Shown: positions 1 through 12,420, counted from the first letter of the stretch. The stretch is 56,068 nt of DNA from Nocardia sp. NRRL S-836 (GCF_001279525.1 NZ_LGDY01000130.1:1-56068), one strand, 5' to 3'. The notes: generated by a model from the letters alone, not told the origin. A program made the numbers and translations.

Positions 1-780
1 GCCTGGGGTGGTTCGGCTTGGGAAGCGTCGGCGGCGGGGTTGCCTCCGCACCGCTCCGCTTCCCGCGCCGACGCTTCCCAAGCCGACGCATCCAGCGCCG
101 CCGCCGCGCAACGCCGCCCCGCCGCGCAACGCCGCCCCGCCGCGCAACGCCGCCCCGCCGCGCAACGCCGCCCCGCGGGCTCTGCACTGCCGAGGTTCGT
201 CTCGCTTGCCACGCCGCGCGTCGCCGCCCAGTGCCCAGCGCACCGACGCCCAGCGCACCGACGCCCAGCGCCCAGCGCCCAGCGCACCGACGCCCAGCGC
301 CCAGACCCGCCTCGCGCGGCCGCCTCGCGCGGCCGCCTCGCGCGGCCGCCTCGCGCGGCCGCCTCGCACGGCCGCGCCGCAACGCCGCAACGCGCCGCCG
401 TGGGGCTCCGCACTGCCAGTTCGTCTCGTTTGCCACGTCTCGTGTCGCTGCTCAGTGTCCAGCGCTCCGCTGCCCAGCGCCCCGCCGTACCGTGCCGCGT
501 TCCACCACGCACCGCCGTGCTCTGCACCGCCTCGCCTCGCCACCTCGCCCTGGGCTCGCAGCACCTCGCCTCGCCACCTCGCGGCACCTCGCACCTCGCG
601 ACACCTCGCCGCGGCTCGCGCCACCGCTCGGCGCCTTGCGCCGCCTCGCCTCGCGGTACCTCGCCGCGCCGCAAGCCTTGCGCCGCCGCTCCGCTCGGCG
701 CCTCGCGCCGCCGTTCCGCACCATCCCGCCCACGCCAGGCCCGTTCCACACCCGGCCATCGGCCCACACGCCAGCTGGCG
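1..780. repeat. C-rich tandem-repeat tract without a credible gene
   Basis: This stretch is built from short direct repeats and diverged longer copies. An 18-nt unit (GCGCAACGCCGCCCCGCC) occurs about four times at 106-177. A 15-nt unit (CACCGACGCCCAGCG) recurs around 241-298. A 13-nt unit (CCTCGCGCGGCCG) occurs five times at 310-374, the last copy with one change. Looser GCCTCG/CACCTCG repeats follow to about 720. A block near 184-250 recurs in diverged form near 408-480. All three plus frames are open only because stop codons are rare in this composition, and the translations are low-complexity Ala/Pro/Arg. It lies downstream of the dxs stop. Confidence 0.85.
13..86. terminator. Large inverted repeat, probable terminator hairpin
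   Basis: Positions 13-33 and 66-86 are perfect reverse complements (21-bp stem, 32-nt loop). The stem includes CTTGGGAAGCGTCGG and its complement. No T-run follows. It may terminate a gene left of the window or end the repeat tract. Confidence 0.5.
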
Positions 781-821
781 TCACGTCCCAGCGGTGGCAG
801 CGATCGCCGTCGGCCGGTGGG

Positions 822-2528
822 TCACCGCACGCCGAGGCGTTTCAGCACGCTCGTCGTGATCCCGGCCGCGTCCAGGCCGTGGGCGCGCAAGATGCGGGCC
901 CGTGAGTCGTGCGGCAGGAAGCGGGGTGGCAGTGCGAAGGTCGCCACGCACGTCGGGCCGCCGGTCAGCGCCTGGCCCAGCCGGGCGCCCAGCGCGCCGG
1001 TCGACGTCGTGTCCTCCACGGCGAGGACCAGGCGGAAGCCGCCGCTGTAGCGGACGAGGTGCGGGTCGAGCGGTGCGGTCCAGCGCGGGTCGACGACGGT
1101 GACGCGCACGTCGTGTGCCGCCAGTTCCCGCGCCGCGGCCAGGCAGGGGCCGGCGAGCGGGCCGACCGCGATCAGCAGCACGTCGGCGCCGGGGGTCTCG
1201 TGCAGCACGTCGAAGTGGCTCACGCGGCGCAGTGCCGGGACGTCCGGGCCGGCGGCGGCCTTCGGGTAGCGCACGACCGTGGGGCCGTCCGAGACCTCGA
1301 CGGCCTCGCGCAGCAGCGCGGCCAGCGATGCCGGGTCGCGGGGTGCGGCCAGGCGCAGGCCCGGTACCACCGGGAGGATCGAGGCGTCCCACATGCCGTG
1401 GTGCGAGGCGCCGTCCGGGCCCGTGACGCCGGCCCGGTCGAGCACGAACGTCACCGGCAGGCGGTGCAGCGCCACGTCCATCAGCAGCTGGTCGAAGGCG
1501 CGCGAGAGGAACGTCGCGTAGATGGCCACGACCGGGTGCAGGCCGCCCATCGCCATGCCCGCCGCCGACGTGACGGCGTGCTGCTCGGCGATGCCGACGT
1601 CGAAGACCCGGTCCGGGTAGCGCACGGAGAACGGGCGCAGGCCGACGGGTTCGAGCATCGCGGCGGTCAGGCACACCACGTCGGGGCGGTCGGCGCCGAT
1701 CGTCACGATCTCCTCGGCGAACACGTCGGTCCACGTGCGCGCTGGCACGGCACCGGACGCGCCGACCGCGTGCATGCGGTCGGTCTCGTCGGTCTCCGCG
1801 GCCTCGTAGCCCTTGCCCTTCACCGTCTTGCAGTGCACGACCACCGGCCGGTTGAGGGACTTGGCCTCCCACAGGGCGTTCTCGACGGCGTGCACGTCGT
1901 GGCCGTCGACCTCGCCGATGTACGAGAGGCCCAGCGCCTCGAACAGCCCGCGGGCCGAGCCGTCGAGCAGCGACGCCGCGAACCCGCCGGCGGTCGGGTC
2001 GTAGGAGCGGCCGTTGTCGTTGAGCAGCACCACGACCGGCCGCGACGAGCCGCCGATGTTGTTCAGCGCCTCCCAGCACATGCCGCCGGTCAGCGCTCCG
2101 TCGCCGACGACCGCGACCACCCGCCGGTCCGCGTCGCCGAGCTCGAACGCCTTGGCCAGACCGTCCGCATAGGACAGAGCCGTGGAGGCGTGCGAGTTCT
2201 CGATCACATCGTGCGCCGACTCCGCCGCCGACGGATAGCCGGACAGGCCACCGGCCTGCCGCAACGAGTCGAAGTCCGGGCACCGGCCGGTGAGCATCTT
2301 GTGCACGTACGACTGGTGCCCGGTGTCGAACAGCACCACGTCCACCGGCGACGAGAACACCCGGTGCAGCGCGATGGTCAGCTCCACCGCGCCCAGGTTC
2401 GGACCGAGGTGCCCACCGGTGCGGCACACCTTGCCGATCAGGAACGACCGGACCTCCGCGGCCAGCTCCGCGAGGTCGGCGGAGGCCAGTGCGCGCACGT
2501 CCGCGGGCGAGGTGATGTCAGCCAGCAC
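822..2528 (-). CDS. dxs: 1-deoxy-D-xylulose-5-phosphate synthase (short form)
   Basis: This enzyme condenses pyruvate and glyceraldehyde-3-phosphate with thiamine diphosphate, the first step of the MEP isoprenoid pathway in the cytoplasm. The protein shows the DXS N-terminus ([18 protein letters not shown]), the thiamine-diphosphate motif GDGALTGGM followed by EALNNIG, the [10 protein letters not shown] segment, and the central [16 protein letters not shown] transketolase motif. At 568 residues it is shorter than the usual 620-640, which fits a second, cluster-dedicated copy. The GTG start at 2528 overlaps the end of ispH by 11 bases; the reading frame extends upstream to 2600, but that part reads as arginine-rich shadow. 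It is the last gene of the terpene-encapsulin operon. The identity is secure; the dedicated role is inferred from position. Confidence 0.94.
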   Translation of the reverse strand: MLADITSPADVRALASADLAELAAEVRSFLIGKVCRTGGHLGPNLGAVELTIALHRVFSSPVDVVLFDTGHQSYVHKMLTGRCPDFDSLRQAGGLSGYPSAAESAHDVIENSHASTALSYADGLAKAFELGDADRRVVAVVGDGALTGGMCWEALNNIGGSSRPVVVLLNDNGRSYDPTAGGFAASLLDGSARGLFEALGLSYIGEVDGHDVHAVENALWEAKSLNRPVVVHCKTVKGKGYEAAETDETDRMHAVGASGAVPARTWTDVFAEEIVTIGADRPDVVCLTAAMLEPVGLRPFSVRYPDRVFDVGIAEQHAVTSAAGMAMGGLHPVVAIYATFLSRAFDQLLMDVALHRLPVTFVLDRAGVTGPDGASHHGMWDASILPVVPGLRLAAPRDPASLAALLREAVEVSDGPTVVRYPKAAAGPDVPALRRVSHFDVLHETPGADVLLIAVGPLAGPCLAAARELAAHDVRVTVVDPRWTAPLDPHLVRYSGGFRLVLAVEDTTSTGALGARLGQALTGGPTCVATFALPPRFLPHDSRARILRAHGLDAAGITTSVLKRLGVR

Positions 2529-3459
2529 CGCGCACCGCCGGCGGCAGTGTGAACGAGATGGTCTCGGTCGCCGTCGTGTGCGTGGACACCGACACCGCAC
2601 CCAGCGCCCGCAACGTGGCCACCACCTCGTCGACCAGCTCGGGTGGCGCCGACGCTCCCGCCGAGAGCCCCACCGCCGACACGCCGGCCAGCCACGCCGG
2701 GTCGATCTCGGAGGCGTCGTCGACCAGGTGCGCGGGTGTGCCGGTGCGGGCCGCCAGCTCCACCATCCGCACCGAGTTCGAGGAGTTCTTCGAGCCCACG
2801 ACCAGCACCAGGTCCGACTGCGCGGCCACCTCCCTGATCGCGATCTGCCGGTTCGTGGTGGCGTAGCAGATGTCGTCGGAACCCGGCCCGCGCACGTGCG
2901 GGAACTTCCGCTCCAGCGCCGCGACCACCTCGGCCGTCTCGTCCACGGCCAGCGTCGTCTGCGTCAGGTACGACACCGGCCCGGTCACCTCCAGCGCCTC
3001 GACGTCCGCGACGGTCTCCACGAGCACCATCCGCTCGGGCGCCTCTCCCAGCGTGCCCTCGACCTCCTCGTGGCCCGCGTGCCCGATGAGGACGATCGTG
3101 TCGCCGCGGTCGGCGAACCGCCGCGCCTCCGCGTGCACCTTGGCCACCAGCGGGCAGGTCGCGTCCAGCACGTCCAGCGACCGTTCGACGGCCTCGGCGC
3201 GCACCGCGGGGGAGACGCCGTGCGCGGAGAAGACGACCGTGGCACCGGGCGGCACCTCGGACAGCTCCTCCACGAACACGGCGCCACGGGCCTCCAGCCC
3301 GCGCACCACGTGGACGTTGTGCACGATCTGCTTGCGCACGTAGACGGGGCCGCCGCGCTGGTCGAGCAGCCGTTCCACGATCTCGATCGCCCGCTCCACC
3401 CCGGCGCAGAACGACCGGGGCGATGCGAGCAGCACCGAGCGCGGCGGGTGTTGGGTCAT
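2518..3459 (-). CDS. ispH: 4-hydroxy-3-methylbut-2-enyl diphosphate reductase
   Basis: This is the final MEP enzyme, reducing HMBPP to IPP and DMAPP with a 4Fe-4S cluster. The three cluster cysteines are visible in [14 protein letters not shown] (residue 18), [11 protein letters not shown] and [11 protein letters not shown], and the active-site stretch TTNRQ is intact. The 313-residue length is normal. The ATG at 3459 begins [20 protein letters not shown]; the frame extends further upstream but only as shadow of the preceding gene. It lies 19 bases after the prenyl synthase stop and overlaps dxs, so the two MEP genes are cotranscribed with the prenyl synthase and probably raise the C5 supply when the terpene operon is on. 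Confidence 0.95.
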   Translation of the reverse strand: MTQHPPRSVLLASPRSFCAGVERAIEIVERLLDQRGGPVYVRKQIVHNVHVVRGLEARGAVFVEELSEVPPGATVVFSAHGVSPAVRAEAVERSLDVLDATCPLVAKVHAEARRFADRGDTIVLIGHAGHEEVEGTLGEAPERMVLVETVADVEALEVTGPVSYLTQTTLAVDETAEVVAALERKFPHVRGPGSDDICYATTNRQIAIREVAAQSDLVLVVGSKNSSNSVRMVELAARTGTPAHLVDDASEIDPAWLAGVSAVGLSAGASAPPELVDEVVATLRALGAVSVSTHTTATETISFTLPPAVRGAG

Positions 3460-3478
3460 CAGGCGCCTTCCACGGGGG

Positions 3479-4537
3479 TCAGTGGTCTCGGTGGGTGACC
3501 AGTTGGGCGAGCGTGCCGAGCTCCACGGCCGCACGCGCGGTCGGCGAGGCCTCGCCGAGGTGCCGCAACGCCTCCGTGTGCAGCTCGTCGGCCTGGTCCT
3601 GGCTCCACGCGCGCCCGCCGGCGGAGTCCACCAGCGCCGCCGCCGCGGCCAGCTCGTCCGCCGACAGCTCACCGGAGCGGAAGTACAGCGAGGCCAGCTC
3701 GGCCGACGCGGCCGTGTCCGCCGTCAACGCCCGCACCACCGGCAGCGACTTCTTGCGGCTGTGCAAGTCGGTGTGCGCGGCCTTGCCCGTCACCGCCGGG
3801 TCGCCCCAGATGCCGAGCAGGTCGTCCACGTGCTGGAACGCCAGCCCGAGCTGGGTGCCGTACCCGCGCATCGACTCGACCTGCTCGTCGGACCCGCCGC
3901 CGTACAGCGCGCCCAGCGCCGTCGAGGCACCCAGCAGCGCGCCGGTCTTGCCCAGTGCCATCGTGACCACCTCGGTCACGGCCACGTCGGTGCGCGTCTC
4001 GAAGTCGAGGTCGTGGGCCTGCCCGTCGAGCAACGCCAGCACCGCGTCACCCAGCGTCCGGATCGCCTCCAGCGCCCGCGGGTGCCCGGACGCCGCGAGC
4101 ACGTCCACGGCCAGCGCCTGCAACGCGTCACCGGCCAGGATCGCCGCGTTCACCCCGAACACCGTCCACGCCGTGGCCCGGTGCCGGCGCGTCTCGTCGC
4201 CGTCCATCACGTCGTCGTGCAGCAGCGAGAAGTTGTGGATCAGCTCCACCGCCACCGCCGCCGGGATCGCCGCCGCCGCCTTGCCGCCGACGGCCTCGGC
4301 CGCCAGCAGCACCATCGCGGGCCGGATCGCCTTGCCGCCGTTCTCCAGCACCGGGTTGCCGTGCTCGTCGCGCCACCCGAAGTGGTACTCGGCGATCACG
4401 CGCATCGACTCGGGCAGCTGGGTGACGGCCCTGCGCAGAGCCGGAGCGACCATGCTCCGGCTCCACGCGAGCACCTCGGCCGCGGGGCGTCCCGCGGCGA
4501 GCCGTTCTGTCCTCCCGGAGGAGATCTCCGCTGTCAT
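3479..4537 (-). CDS. Polyprenyl diphosphate synthase (encapsulin-associated type)
   Basis: A trans-isoprenyl diphosphate synthase that chains IPP onto allylic diphosphates, giving a C10-C20 product. The first aspartate-rich motif is DDVMD at residues 108-112, five residues after HNF. The second is DDLLGIWGD at 238-246. The upstream GGKAIRP motif and the later KKSLP lysines are present, and the 352-residue length is normal. About 45 residues precede the conserved core ([20 protein letters not shown]...) and could be a cargo tail, which is inference. Its ATG at 4537 follows the shell-gene stop by two bases. Prenyl synthases of this type are known partners of family 2B encapsulins. Product chain length cannot be read from the sequence. 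Confidence 0.9.
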   Translation of the reverse strand: MTAEISSGRTERLAAGRPAAEVLAWSRSMVAPALRRAVTQLPESMRVIAEYHFGWRDEHGNPVLENGGKAIRPAMVLLAAEAVGGKAAAAIPAAVAVELIHNFSLLHDDVMDGDETRRHRATAWTVFGVNAAILAGDALQALAVDVLAASGHPRALEAIRTLGDAVLALLDGQAHDLDFETRTDVAVTEVVTMALGKTGALLGASTALGALYGGGSDEQVESMRGYGTQLGLAFQHVDDLLGIWGDPAVTGKAAHTDLHSRKKSLPVVRALTADTAASAELASLYFRSGELSADELAAAAALVDSAGGRAWSQDQADELHTEALRHLGEASPTARAAVELGTLAQLVTHRDH

Positions 4538-4539
4538 GA

Positions 4540-5940
4540 TCAGAGACCGATCTCCACGTTCTCCAGCACGCCCAGCGCGTCCGGCACCAGCACCGCGGCC
4601 GAGTAGTAGGTCGACACGAGGTACTTGAGCATCGCGTGCTCGTCGATGCCCATGAACCGCACGTTCAGGCCGGGCTCGTACTCGTCGGGGATGCCGGTCT
4701 GGCGCAGGCCGATGACGCCCTGCTTCTCCTCGCCGAGCCGCATCGCGATGATCGACGTGGTGCCGTTCCTGTTGACCGGGATCTTGTCGCACGGCGCGAT
4801 CGGCACGCCCCGCCACGTCTGCAGCGGCCTGCCCTCCACCTCGGTGGGCGGCGCGTACAGGCCGCGTGCGGACAGCTGCCGCCCGAACGCCGCGATCGCC
4901 TTGGGATGGGCGAGGATCAGCCGGGTGTTGCGGCGCCGCGAGATCAGCTCGTCCATGTCGTCCGGCGTGACCGGGCCGGACCTCGTGCTGATCCGCTGCT
5001 TGAGGTCGGCGTTGTGCAGCAGGCCGAACGACCTGTTGTTGATGATCTCGTGCTCCTGGCGTTCGCGCAGGGCCTCGATGGTGAGCCGCAGCTGGTGCTC
5101 GACCTGGTCCATCGGCTGGCTGTAGAGGTCGGCGACGCGGGTGTGGACGCGCAGGACCGTCTGCGCCACCGACAGCTCGTACTCGCGCGGGCGCAGCTCG
5201 TAGTCCACGAACGTGCCGGGCAGCACCGGCTCGCCGACGTGACCGGAGGCGATCTCGATCTCCGCCTCGCCGTGCTTGTTCTGCGGGGCCGACGGGTGCG
5301 CCAGCTGCTCCGCGATGTGGCCGCGCAACGGCTCGATCTGGGCGCTGAGCTGGTTGAACACCGAACGCGGCAGCTCCACGACGGTCGTGTGCGTCAACGC
5401 GCGCGCGGTGAACCCCCACGACACCTCGGCACCGGACAGCACCTCGTTGTCACCGAAGTGCTCGCCGTCGGCCATCGTGCCCAGCGCCACGTCGTCGCCG
5501 TACTTGCCGCGGCCGGTCTTGGCGACCTTGCCGTGCGCGATGACCACGATGGTGTCGGCCGGGGTGTCGCGTTCGGCGATCACGTCGCCCGGCTGGTACT
5601 CGCGCTGCTCGAACCGGCTCGCGAGCGCGGTGAGCGCGTCCTCGTCGTCGAACCCGCACAGCAGCGGGAACTCGGCCAGCTCCTGCGGCACCGGGCGGAC
5701 CTCGGAGCCGACGCTGGTGAACGTGACCCGGCCGTCGCCGATCGCGAACGTGAGCCGCCGGTTGACCCGGAAAGCACCACCCTTGGCCTCGACCCACGGC
5801 AGCAGGCGCAGCAGCCACCGGGGCGAGATCCCCTGCATCTGCGGTGCGGACTTGGTGGTCGTCGCGAGGTTGCGCGCAGCGGCCCGCGACAGGCTCCGCT
5901 GCTGGTCCTCGACCCCAAGACCCGGATCGATAACAGTCAC
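4540..5940 (-). CDS. Family 2B encapsulin shell protein (EshA-like), copy 1
   Basis: An HK97-fold nanocompartment shell protein with an inserted cyclic-nucleotide-binding-like domain, the architecture of family 2B encapsulins and Streptomyces EshA. The N-arm [20 protein letters not shown] is diagnostic. The CNB-like domain spans about residues 95-215 ([24 protein letters not shown]); its phosphate-binding cassette lacks the usual RAA arginine, so ordinary cAMP binding is doubtful. The HK97 part follows, with [34 protein letters not shown] and the C-terminal [20 protein letters not shown] region. I prefer the GTG at 5940 (GCAGGA six bases upstream); a TTG at 5955 is an alternative. It is a clear paralogue of the shell gene at 8066-9484, with a basic RRRNTR patch where the other has LVWKEPH. 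Confidence 0.93.
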   Translation of the reverse strand: MTVIDPGLGVEDQQRSLSRAAARNLATTTKSAPQMQGISPRWLLRLLPWVEAKGGAFRVNRRLTFAIGDGRVTFTSVGSEVRPVPQELAEFPLLCGFDDEDALTALASRFEQREYQPGDVIAERDTPADTIVVIAHGKVAKTGRGKYGDDVALGTMADGEHFGDNEVLSGAEVSWGFTARALTHTTVVELPRSVFNQLSAQIEPLRGHIAEQLAHPSAPQNKHGEAEIEIASGHVGEPVLPGTFVDYELRPREYELSVAQTVLRVHTRVADLYSQPMDQVEHQLRLTIEALRERQEHEIINNRSFGLLHNADLKQRISTRSGPVTPDDMDELISRRRNTRLILAHPKAIAAFGRQLSARGLYAPPTEVEGRPLQTWRGVPIAPCDKIPVNRNGTTSIIAMRLGEEKQGVIGLRQTGIPDEYEPGLNVRFMGIDEHAMLKYLVSTYYSAAVLVPDALGVLENVEIGL

Positions 5941-5976
5941 TGCAAGTCCTGCCAATCTGTGGTGAGCGAAGGGAAC

Positions 5977-8065
<2,089 letters not shown>

Positions 8066-9484
8066 CTAGCCCTCGCGGCCGAGCTCGACGTGCTCCAGCA
8101 CACCGATCGCGTCCGGCACCATGATGGCCGCCGAGTAGTAGGCGCTGACCAGGTAGTTGATGATCGCCTGGTCGTTGATGCCCATGAACCGCACCGACAG
8201 GCCCGGCTGGTACTCGTCGGGGATGCCGGTCTGGTGCAGGCCGATGACGCCCTGGTTCTGCTCGCCGACGCGCATGAGCACGACCGAGGACGTGCGGGTG
8301 TCCGAGATCGGGATCTTGTTGCACGGCAGCAGCGGGATGCCGCGCCAGGCGGGCACCTGCTGGCCGTTGAAGTCGATGTGCTGCGGGTAGACGCCGCGCT
8401 TGTTGAGCTCGCGGCCGAACGCCGCGATCGTGCGCGGGTGCGCCAGGAAGTAGTGGGGTTCCTTCCACACCAGCGAGATCAGCTCGTCAAAGTCGTCCGG
8501 GGTCGGCGGGCCGGAGCGGGTGTGGATGCGCTGCTTGAGGTCGGCGTTGTGCAGCAGGCCGAACGACCTGTTGTTGATGATCTCGTGCTCCTGGCGTTCG
8601 CGCAGGGCCTCGATCGTGAGCCGCAGCTGCTGCTCGACCTGGTCCATCGGGTGGTTGTAGAGGTCCGCGACGCGGGTGTGCACCTGCAGCACGGTCTGCG
8701 CGACGCTGAGCTCGTACTCGCGCGGCGAGAGCTCGTAGTCGACGAACGTGCCGGGCAGCACCGGCTCGCCCTCGTGACCGGAGGCCAGGTCGATGGCGGC
8801 CTCGCCGTACTCGTCCTGCGGCTTGCTGCGGTTGTTGAACATCTGCTGGATGTGTGCGCGCAGGCCGCCGGCCTCGCCGTTGAGGGCCTGGAAGTCCTCC
8901 CAGGACAACGTGAGCACGGTGACGGGGGTGACGGCCTTGACCGAGTACTCCCACTCGCCCTGCGGGCCGGCGAGCACGGTCTCGCCGAAGTACTCGCCGT
9001 CGGCCATGTTGCCGAGCACGGTCTCGCCGCCGTACTCGCCGGTGCCGATCTTGTCGACCTTGCCGTGCGCGATCAGCACGACCTGGTCCTGCGGACGGCC
9101 CTTCTCGACGATGACGTCGCCGACGCGGTACTCGCGCTGCTGGAAGCGGCCGGCCAGCGCGGCCAGCACGGCGTCGTCGTCGAACCCGCGCAGCAGCGAC
9201 AGCTCGGTGAGCTCCATCGGGATGACGCGGATGTCGGCGCCGGTGTTGGTGAACGAGACACGTCCATCGCCGAGCGTGTAGGTGAGACGGCGGTTGACCC
9301 GGTACGCACCACCCGCCGCCTGCACCCAGGGCAGCACCTTGAGCAGCCAGCGGGAGGTGATCCCCTGCATCTGCGGAACGGACTTGGTGGTCGTGGCCAG
9401 ATTACGAGCGGCGGCCGTGCCCAAACTCAGCTGCTGACGGCCCTCATTGAGGTCAGAATCCGTCACAGTCACAACTGCACCCAC
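8066..9484 (-). CDS. Family 2B encapsulin shell protein (EshA-like), copy 2
   Basis: First gene of the operon and a second shell protein with the same layout as copy 1: an N-arm with [19 protein letters not shown], a CNB-like domain ([26 protein letters not shown]), then the HK97 fold ([56 protein letters not shown]). Again no arginine sits in the phosphate-binding cassette. About 470 residues is normal for the family. Two non-identical shell genes flanking two cyclases in one operon is the layout expected for a two-component mixed shell. The GTG at 9484 is used; an in-frame GTG at 9472 aligns better with copy 1. Terpene cyclase and prenyl synthase cargoes are known for this encapsulin family. 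Confidence 0.93.
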   Translation of the reverse strand: MGAVVTVTDSDLNEGRQQLSLGTAAARNLATTTKSVPQMQGITSRWLLKVLPWVQAAGGAYRVNRRLTYTLGDGRVSFTNTGADIRVIPMELTELSLLRGFDDDAVLAALAGRFQQREYRVGDVIVEKGRPQDQVVLIAHGKVDKIGTGEYGGETVLGNMADGEYFGETVLAGPQGEWEYSVKAVTPVTVLTLSWEDFQALNGEAGGLRAHIQQMFNNRSKPQDEYGEAAIDLASGHEGEPVLPGTFVDYELSPREYELSVAQTVLQVHTRVADLYNHPMDQVEQQLRLTIEALRERQEHEIINNRSFGLLHNADLKQRIHTRSGPPTPDDFDELISLVWKEPHYFLAHPRTIAAFGRELNKRGVYPQHIDFNGQQVPAWRGIPLLPCNKIPISDTRTSSVVLMRVGEQNQGVIGLHQTGIPDEYQPGLSVRFMGINDQAIINYLVSAYYSAAIMVPDAIGVLEHVELGREG

Positions 9485-9528
9485 CCATCTCGACGCGCTA
9501 ATGGACCAATCCGACTAAGCCGGAAGGG

Positions 9529-9558
9529 ACGTTAGTTCGCGCGATTGTGCGCTGTGAA
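9529..9558 (-). promoter_or_regulatory. Candidate promoter of the encapsulin-terpene operon
   Basis: On the minus strand TTCACA (9558-9553) is followed after 18 bases by TAACGT (9534-9529), which fits the actinobacterial TANNNT -10 pattern. Transcription would start about 38 bases before the first shell gene. Confidence 0.35.
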
Positions 9559-9874
9559 GCGGCCAAGAAGGCGACATTCGGGTGGGTGGATTAGGCCTGA
9601 AAGTGTTACGCAGCGTGCAACTCTTGACACGCCTGACCACAGGGGTGGCACCAGGGTGGGTGAGCAGGCGCTATTCGCACCGACGTGGAATCGACCGCTC
9701 GTTTGGCCCAGTAGGACCACCCTTTTGTGTGCATTGCACAAGGCGTTCCACTGCTATGGAACACCACTGCGAGTGGGTTGAAAACCACCCGAAGTGGTGT
9801 TCTTCAATATGCCGTGGTGTCGCCGGGGGTGGTGGTCGGTACAAGTGATGATTTTGTACCCACGGCTATTCGTG
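9559..9874. other. Intergenic region with clustered dyads
   Basis: No convincing gene is seen between the shell operon start (9484) and the next stop (9875), a gap of 390 bases that is less GC-rich than the genes. It contains four compact inverted repeats: TGTGCA-T-TGCACA (9728-9740), GTTCCA-N6-TGGAAC (9745-9762), CCACT-GCG-AGTGG (9764-9776) and GGTACAA-N9-TTGTACC (9838-9860). The last lies 14 bases beyond the stop of the minus-strand gene at 9875 and could serve as its terminator. The others are candidate operators for the operon. Confidence 0.6.
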
Positions 9875-10348
9875 CTAAAACGCTCCGCGAGCGTTCAGGA
9901 ACGTTTCCAGCGCGCTGACGACGAACGCGTGGTCCTCGGCCTGCGGCAGCCCGGACACGCCGACCGTGCCGACCGGCCCGGTGCCGCGGACGATCACCGG
10001 GAAGACGCCGCCGTGCGCCGCGTAGCGGTCGGGGTCCAGCCGCGACTCCGCCTCGAACGTCGTGCCCTTCTCGCGGAACGACGTGCCCACCTGGAACGAG
10101 CTGTGGCCGAAGAGGTCGACCACGCGGGCCTTGCGCTCCAGCCACCGGTCGTTGTTCGGCGCGGTGCCGGGCAGCGCGGCGTGGAAGAGCCGGTGTCCGT
10201 TGCGCCGCACCGAGATCGCGACCGGCAGCCCCTGCTCGCGCGCGGCCTGGAGCAGGTGCAGGCCGAGGTCGATGGCCGTGTCGTTGTCGAACGTGCCGAA
10301 CTGCAGCCGCTCCTCCTGGGCGAGCAGCTCGTCGCTGGTGGGGGTCAC
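9875..10348 (-). CDS. UPF0303 / heme-degrading-domain family protein
   Basis: A 157-residue protein of the UPF0303 family (HbpS/GlcG-like fold), often called heme-degrading-domain-containing; the biochemical role is not firmly established. Family features visible are LLAQEERLQFGTFDNDTAI at the N-terminus, LPVAISVRRNGHRLFHAALPG, a central RKARVVDLFGHSS helix, and GGVFPVIVRGTGPVGTVGVSG near the end. The GTG at 10348 overlaps the stop of the upstream oxidoreductase as GTGA, so the two are translationally coupled. In related genomes such genes accompany sugar or polyol utilisation genes, which fits the oxidoreductase and ROK regulator here. Confidence 0.85.
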   Translation of the reverse strand: MTPTSDELLAQEERLQFGTFDNDTAIDLGLHLLQAAREQGLPVAISVRRNGHRLFHAALPGTAPNNDRWLERKARVVDLFGHSSFQVGTSFREKGTTFEAESRLDPDRYAAHGGVFPVIVRGTGPVGTVGVSGLPQAEDHAFVVSALETFLNARGAF

Positions 10349-11352
10349 AGGGTCACCACCCGGTTCTCGTGCGCGGACGTGAAAGCGGCCTCGATGACCC
10401 GCAGCGCGTGCACGGCCCCTGCCGGGTCGACCGGGATGCGCCCGGCCTGAAGCTCGGCGTAGAAGTGCTGGTAGGCGCCCCGTTCGACGGGAACCTCGGT
10501 GGTCTCGTCCACGACGCCGAGGCGGCCGGTGCGGGTCTCGGCGCCCCAGCCGGCGTCGGTCGGGCGGCGGCCGGCGTCGAGCGCGTCCTCCTGCTCGTCC
10601 AGGCCGTCCACGACGAACGCGCCCTCGCTGCCCAGGACGCGGAACCTCGGCCCGTGGTGCGCGGCGTGCGCGTTGGCCCACAGGTGCGAGCGGACGCCGT
10701 TCTCGTGCGTCAGCGCCACGAACACGTCGTCGTCGACCTGCACGCCGGGGCGGCGCAGGTCCAGCTCGGCGTAGACGTGCCGCACCGGGCCGAACAGCTG
10801 CAGCGCCTGGTCGACCAGGTGGGCGCCGAGGTCGTAGAGCAGCCCGCCGGCCTCCTCCGGTGCGCCCAGCTCACGCCAGTTGTCCCACACCTGCGGCACC
10901 CAGCGCTCGTAGCGGGACTCGAACCTGCGGACGTCGCCCAGGCGGCCGAGGACCTCGCGCACGGTCAGGAAGTCGCTGTCCCAGCGGCGGTTCTGGAACA
11001 CCGTCAGCGGCACGCCCTTGGCCTCGGCCAGCGCCACGAGCTCCTGCGCCTGCGCGCTCGTCGGCGCGAACGGCTTGTCGACCACGACCGCGACGCCCTT
11101 GTCGATCGCGCGCCGCGCGTACTCGACGTGCGTGCGGTTCGGCGTGCCGACGACGACCAGGTCGAGGTCCAGCTCGAACAGCTCGTCCGCGGTGACGATC
11201 TTCGCCTCCGGGTGGGCCGCGCGGGCCTGCGCCTGCCGCTCCGGGTTCGCCGTCACGATCGCGACGAGCTCCATGCCCTCGGTCGAGCTGATGAGCGGGG
11301 CGTGGAAGACCCGCCCCGCGATGCCGTAGCCCAGCAGTCCCACACGTGTCAT
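10345..11352 (-). CDS. Gfo/Idh/MocA family NAD(P)-dependent oxidoreductase
   Basis: A sugar- or polyol-type dehydrogenase of 335 residues. The N-terminal Rossmann motif reads RVGLLGYGIAGRVFHAPLI, and VVVDKPFAPTSAQA carries the conserved DKP lysine of the family. The C-terminal domain includes GGLLYDLGAHLVDQALQLFG with the active-site D..H pair. The ATG at 11352 lies 37 bases from the divergently transcribed ROK repressor, which probably controls it. The coupled downstream UPF0303 gene shares the transcript. The substrate cannot be read from the sequence. Confidence 0.92.
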   Translation of the reverse strand: MTRVGLLGYGIAGRVFHAPLISSTEGMELVAIVTANPERQAQARAAHPEAKIVTADELFELDLDLVVVGTPNRTHVEYARRAIDKGVAVVVDKPFAPTSAQAQELVALAEAKGVPLTVFQNRRWDSDFLTVREVLGRLGDVRRFESRYERWVPQVWDNWRELGAPEEAGGLLYDLGAHLVDQALQLFGPVRHVYAELDLRRPGVQVDDDVFVALTHENGVRSHLWANAHAAHHGPRFRVLGSEGAFVVDGLDEQEDALDAGRRPTDAGWGAETRTGRLGVVDETTEVPVERGAYQHFYAELQAGRIPVDPAGAVHALRVIEAAFTSAHENRVVTL

Positions 11353-11359
11353 GCTCCCG

Positions 11360-11383
11360 ATTAAAGCAACGCTGTTGCATAAT
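11360..11383. promoter_or_regulatory. Candidate ROK operator between divergent genes
   Basis: The 37-base gap holds GCAAC-GCT-GTTGC (11366-11378), framed by ATTA (11360-11363) and TAAT (11380-11383). The near-symmetric site overlaps where both divergent promoters must lie. Confidence 0.5.
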
Positions 11384-11389
11384 TGCCAC

Positions 11390-12370
11390 ATGGACCTCGC
11401 GTCAGTGCGCTCGCACAACGACAGGACCGTGCTCAGGCTCGTCCGCGCAGGGGCGCTGAGCAGGGCGGACATCGCCGCCGAAGCCGGGCTCACCCCGCAG
11501 GCGGTGTCGAAGATCGTGGCGCGGCTGCTGTCGGCCGGACTGCTGGAGGAGACCGGCGCGGTCCGCGGTGGCGGACGCGGCAAACCCCGCATGGCGCTCC
11601 AGCTGCGCGGCGACGGGGCGTGCGCGTACGGCGCGTACGTCGACCGCGACGAGCTGCGGGTGGTCCGGCTCGACCTGGCCGGCACGCAGGTGTCGTCGTC
11701 GGTCGTGCCCCTCGCCCCCATGTTCGCGCCCGCCGACGTGCTGGACGCACTGGCGCCGCTGGTACAACCGGGGGAGAACGTGCTCGGGCTCGGCATCGCC
11801 ATCGCGGGCCCGCTCGACTTCCGCGACGGCGTGGTCTCCCCGAACGGCCTGCCGGGCTGGTCGGCGGTGCCGTTGCGGGCACTGGCCGAACAACGGCTCG
11901 GGCTGCCGGTCGTGGTGGACAAGGACACGAACGCGGCGGTGCTCGCCGAGGCGTGGGCGCGGCCGTTGCGGGACGCGGCACTGGTGTTCGCCGGCACGGG
12001 CCTGGGCGTGGGCCTGCTGCTGGACGGCGAGCTGCACCGGGGCGCCCGGTCGGGTGCCGGCGAGTTCGGCCACACGACGATCCAGCTCGACGGGCCGCTG
12101 TGCGTGTGCGGGCGGCGTGGGTGCGTGGAGGCGGTGCACGCGGCGGCGGGGTCCGGTGTGGAGGCCGCACGGGTGCTCGGCGCGGCGGTGGCGAACCTGG
12201 TGCAGCTGCTGGACCTCGACCAGATCGTCCTCAGTGGACGGCGGGTGCTGGAGTCGCCGGAGCTGTACCTGCGGGCGATGCCGGACGTGGCCGTGAGCGT
12301 CTCGACGCACGGGCCGGACCTGGTGCCCGTCGGCGCCGGGCTGCTGGTGCTCGGCGAACTGTTCCGGTAG
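11390..12370 (+). CDS. ROK family transcriptional repressor
   Basis: A 326-residue ROK regulator: an N-terminal winged helix (residues about 5-60, LSRADIAAEAGLTPQAVSKIV) followed by a sugar-kinase-like ROK domain. The zinc motif CVCGRRGCVE is intact, with an upstream GEFGHTTI carrying the family histidine. It probably senses a sugar or sugar phosphate and represses the divergent oxidoreductase-UPF0303 operon and itself through the dyad at 11360-11383. The ATG at 11390 is chosen because it begins the conserved N-terminus; the frame extends upstream across the operator. Confidence 0.9.
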   Translation: MDLASVRSHNDRTVLRLVRAGALSRADIAAEAGLTPQAVSKIVARLLSAGLLEETGAVRGGGRGKPRMALQLRGDGACAYGAYVDRDELRVVRLDLAGTQVSSSVVPLAPMFAPADVLDALAPLVQPGENVLGLGIAIAGPLDFRDGVVSPNGLPGWSAVPLRALAEQRLGLPVVVDKDTNAAVLAEAWARPLRDAALVFAGTGLGVGLLLDGELHRGARSGAGEFGHTTIQLDGPLCVCGRRGCVEAVHAAAGSGVEAARVLGAAVANLVQLLDLDQIVLSGRRVLESPELYLRAMPDVAVSVSTHGPDLVPVGAGLLVLGELFR

Positions 12371-12420
12371 GACTCCGCGGACCACCCGCGTGCGTCGCGT
12401 GACGCACTACCATCGGTGGC

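Noticed and set aside
106..374. Regular short repeats resembling a CRISPR array
   Set aside because: Repeats are 13-18 nt, directly adjacent with no unique spacers, and no cas gene is nearby.
8..1050. Three long overlapping plus-strand frames (up to 336 residues) over the repeat tract
   Set aside because: They exist in all frames because of composition, translate to Ala/Pro/Arg repeats and run into the antisense of dxs.
909..2552. 547-residue plus-strand frame opposite dxs
   Set aside because: It is the antisense of a clear dxs gene and has no recognisable domain; its codons are mirror effects of GC bias.
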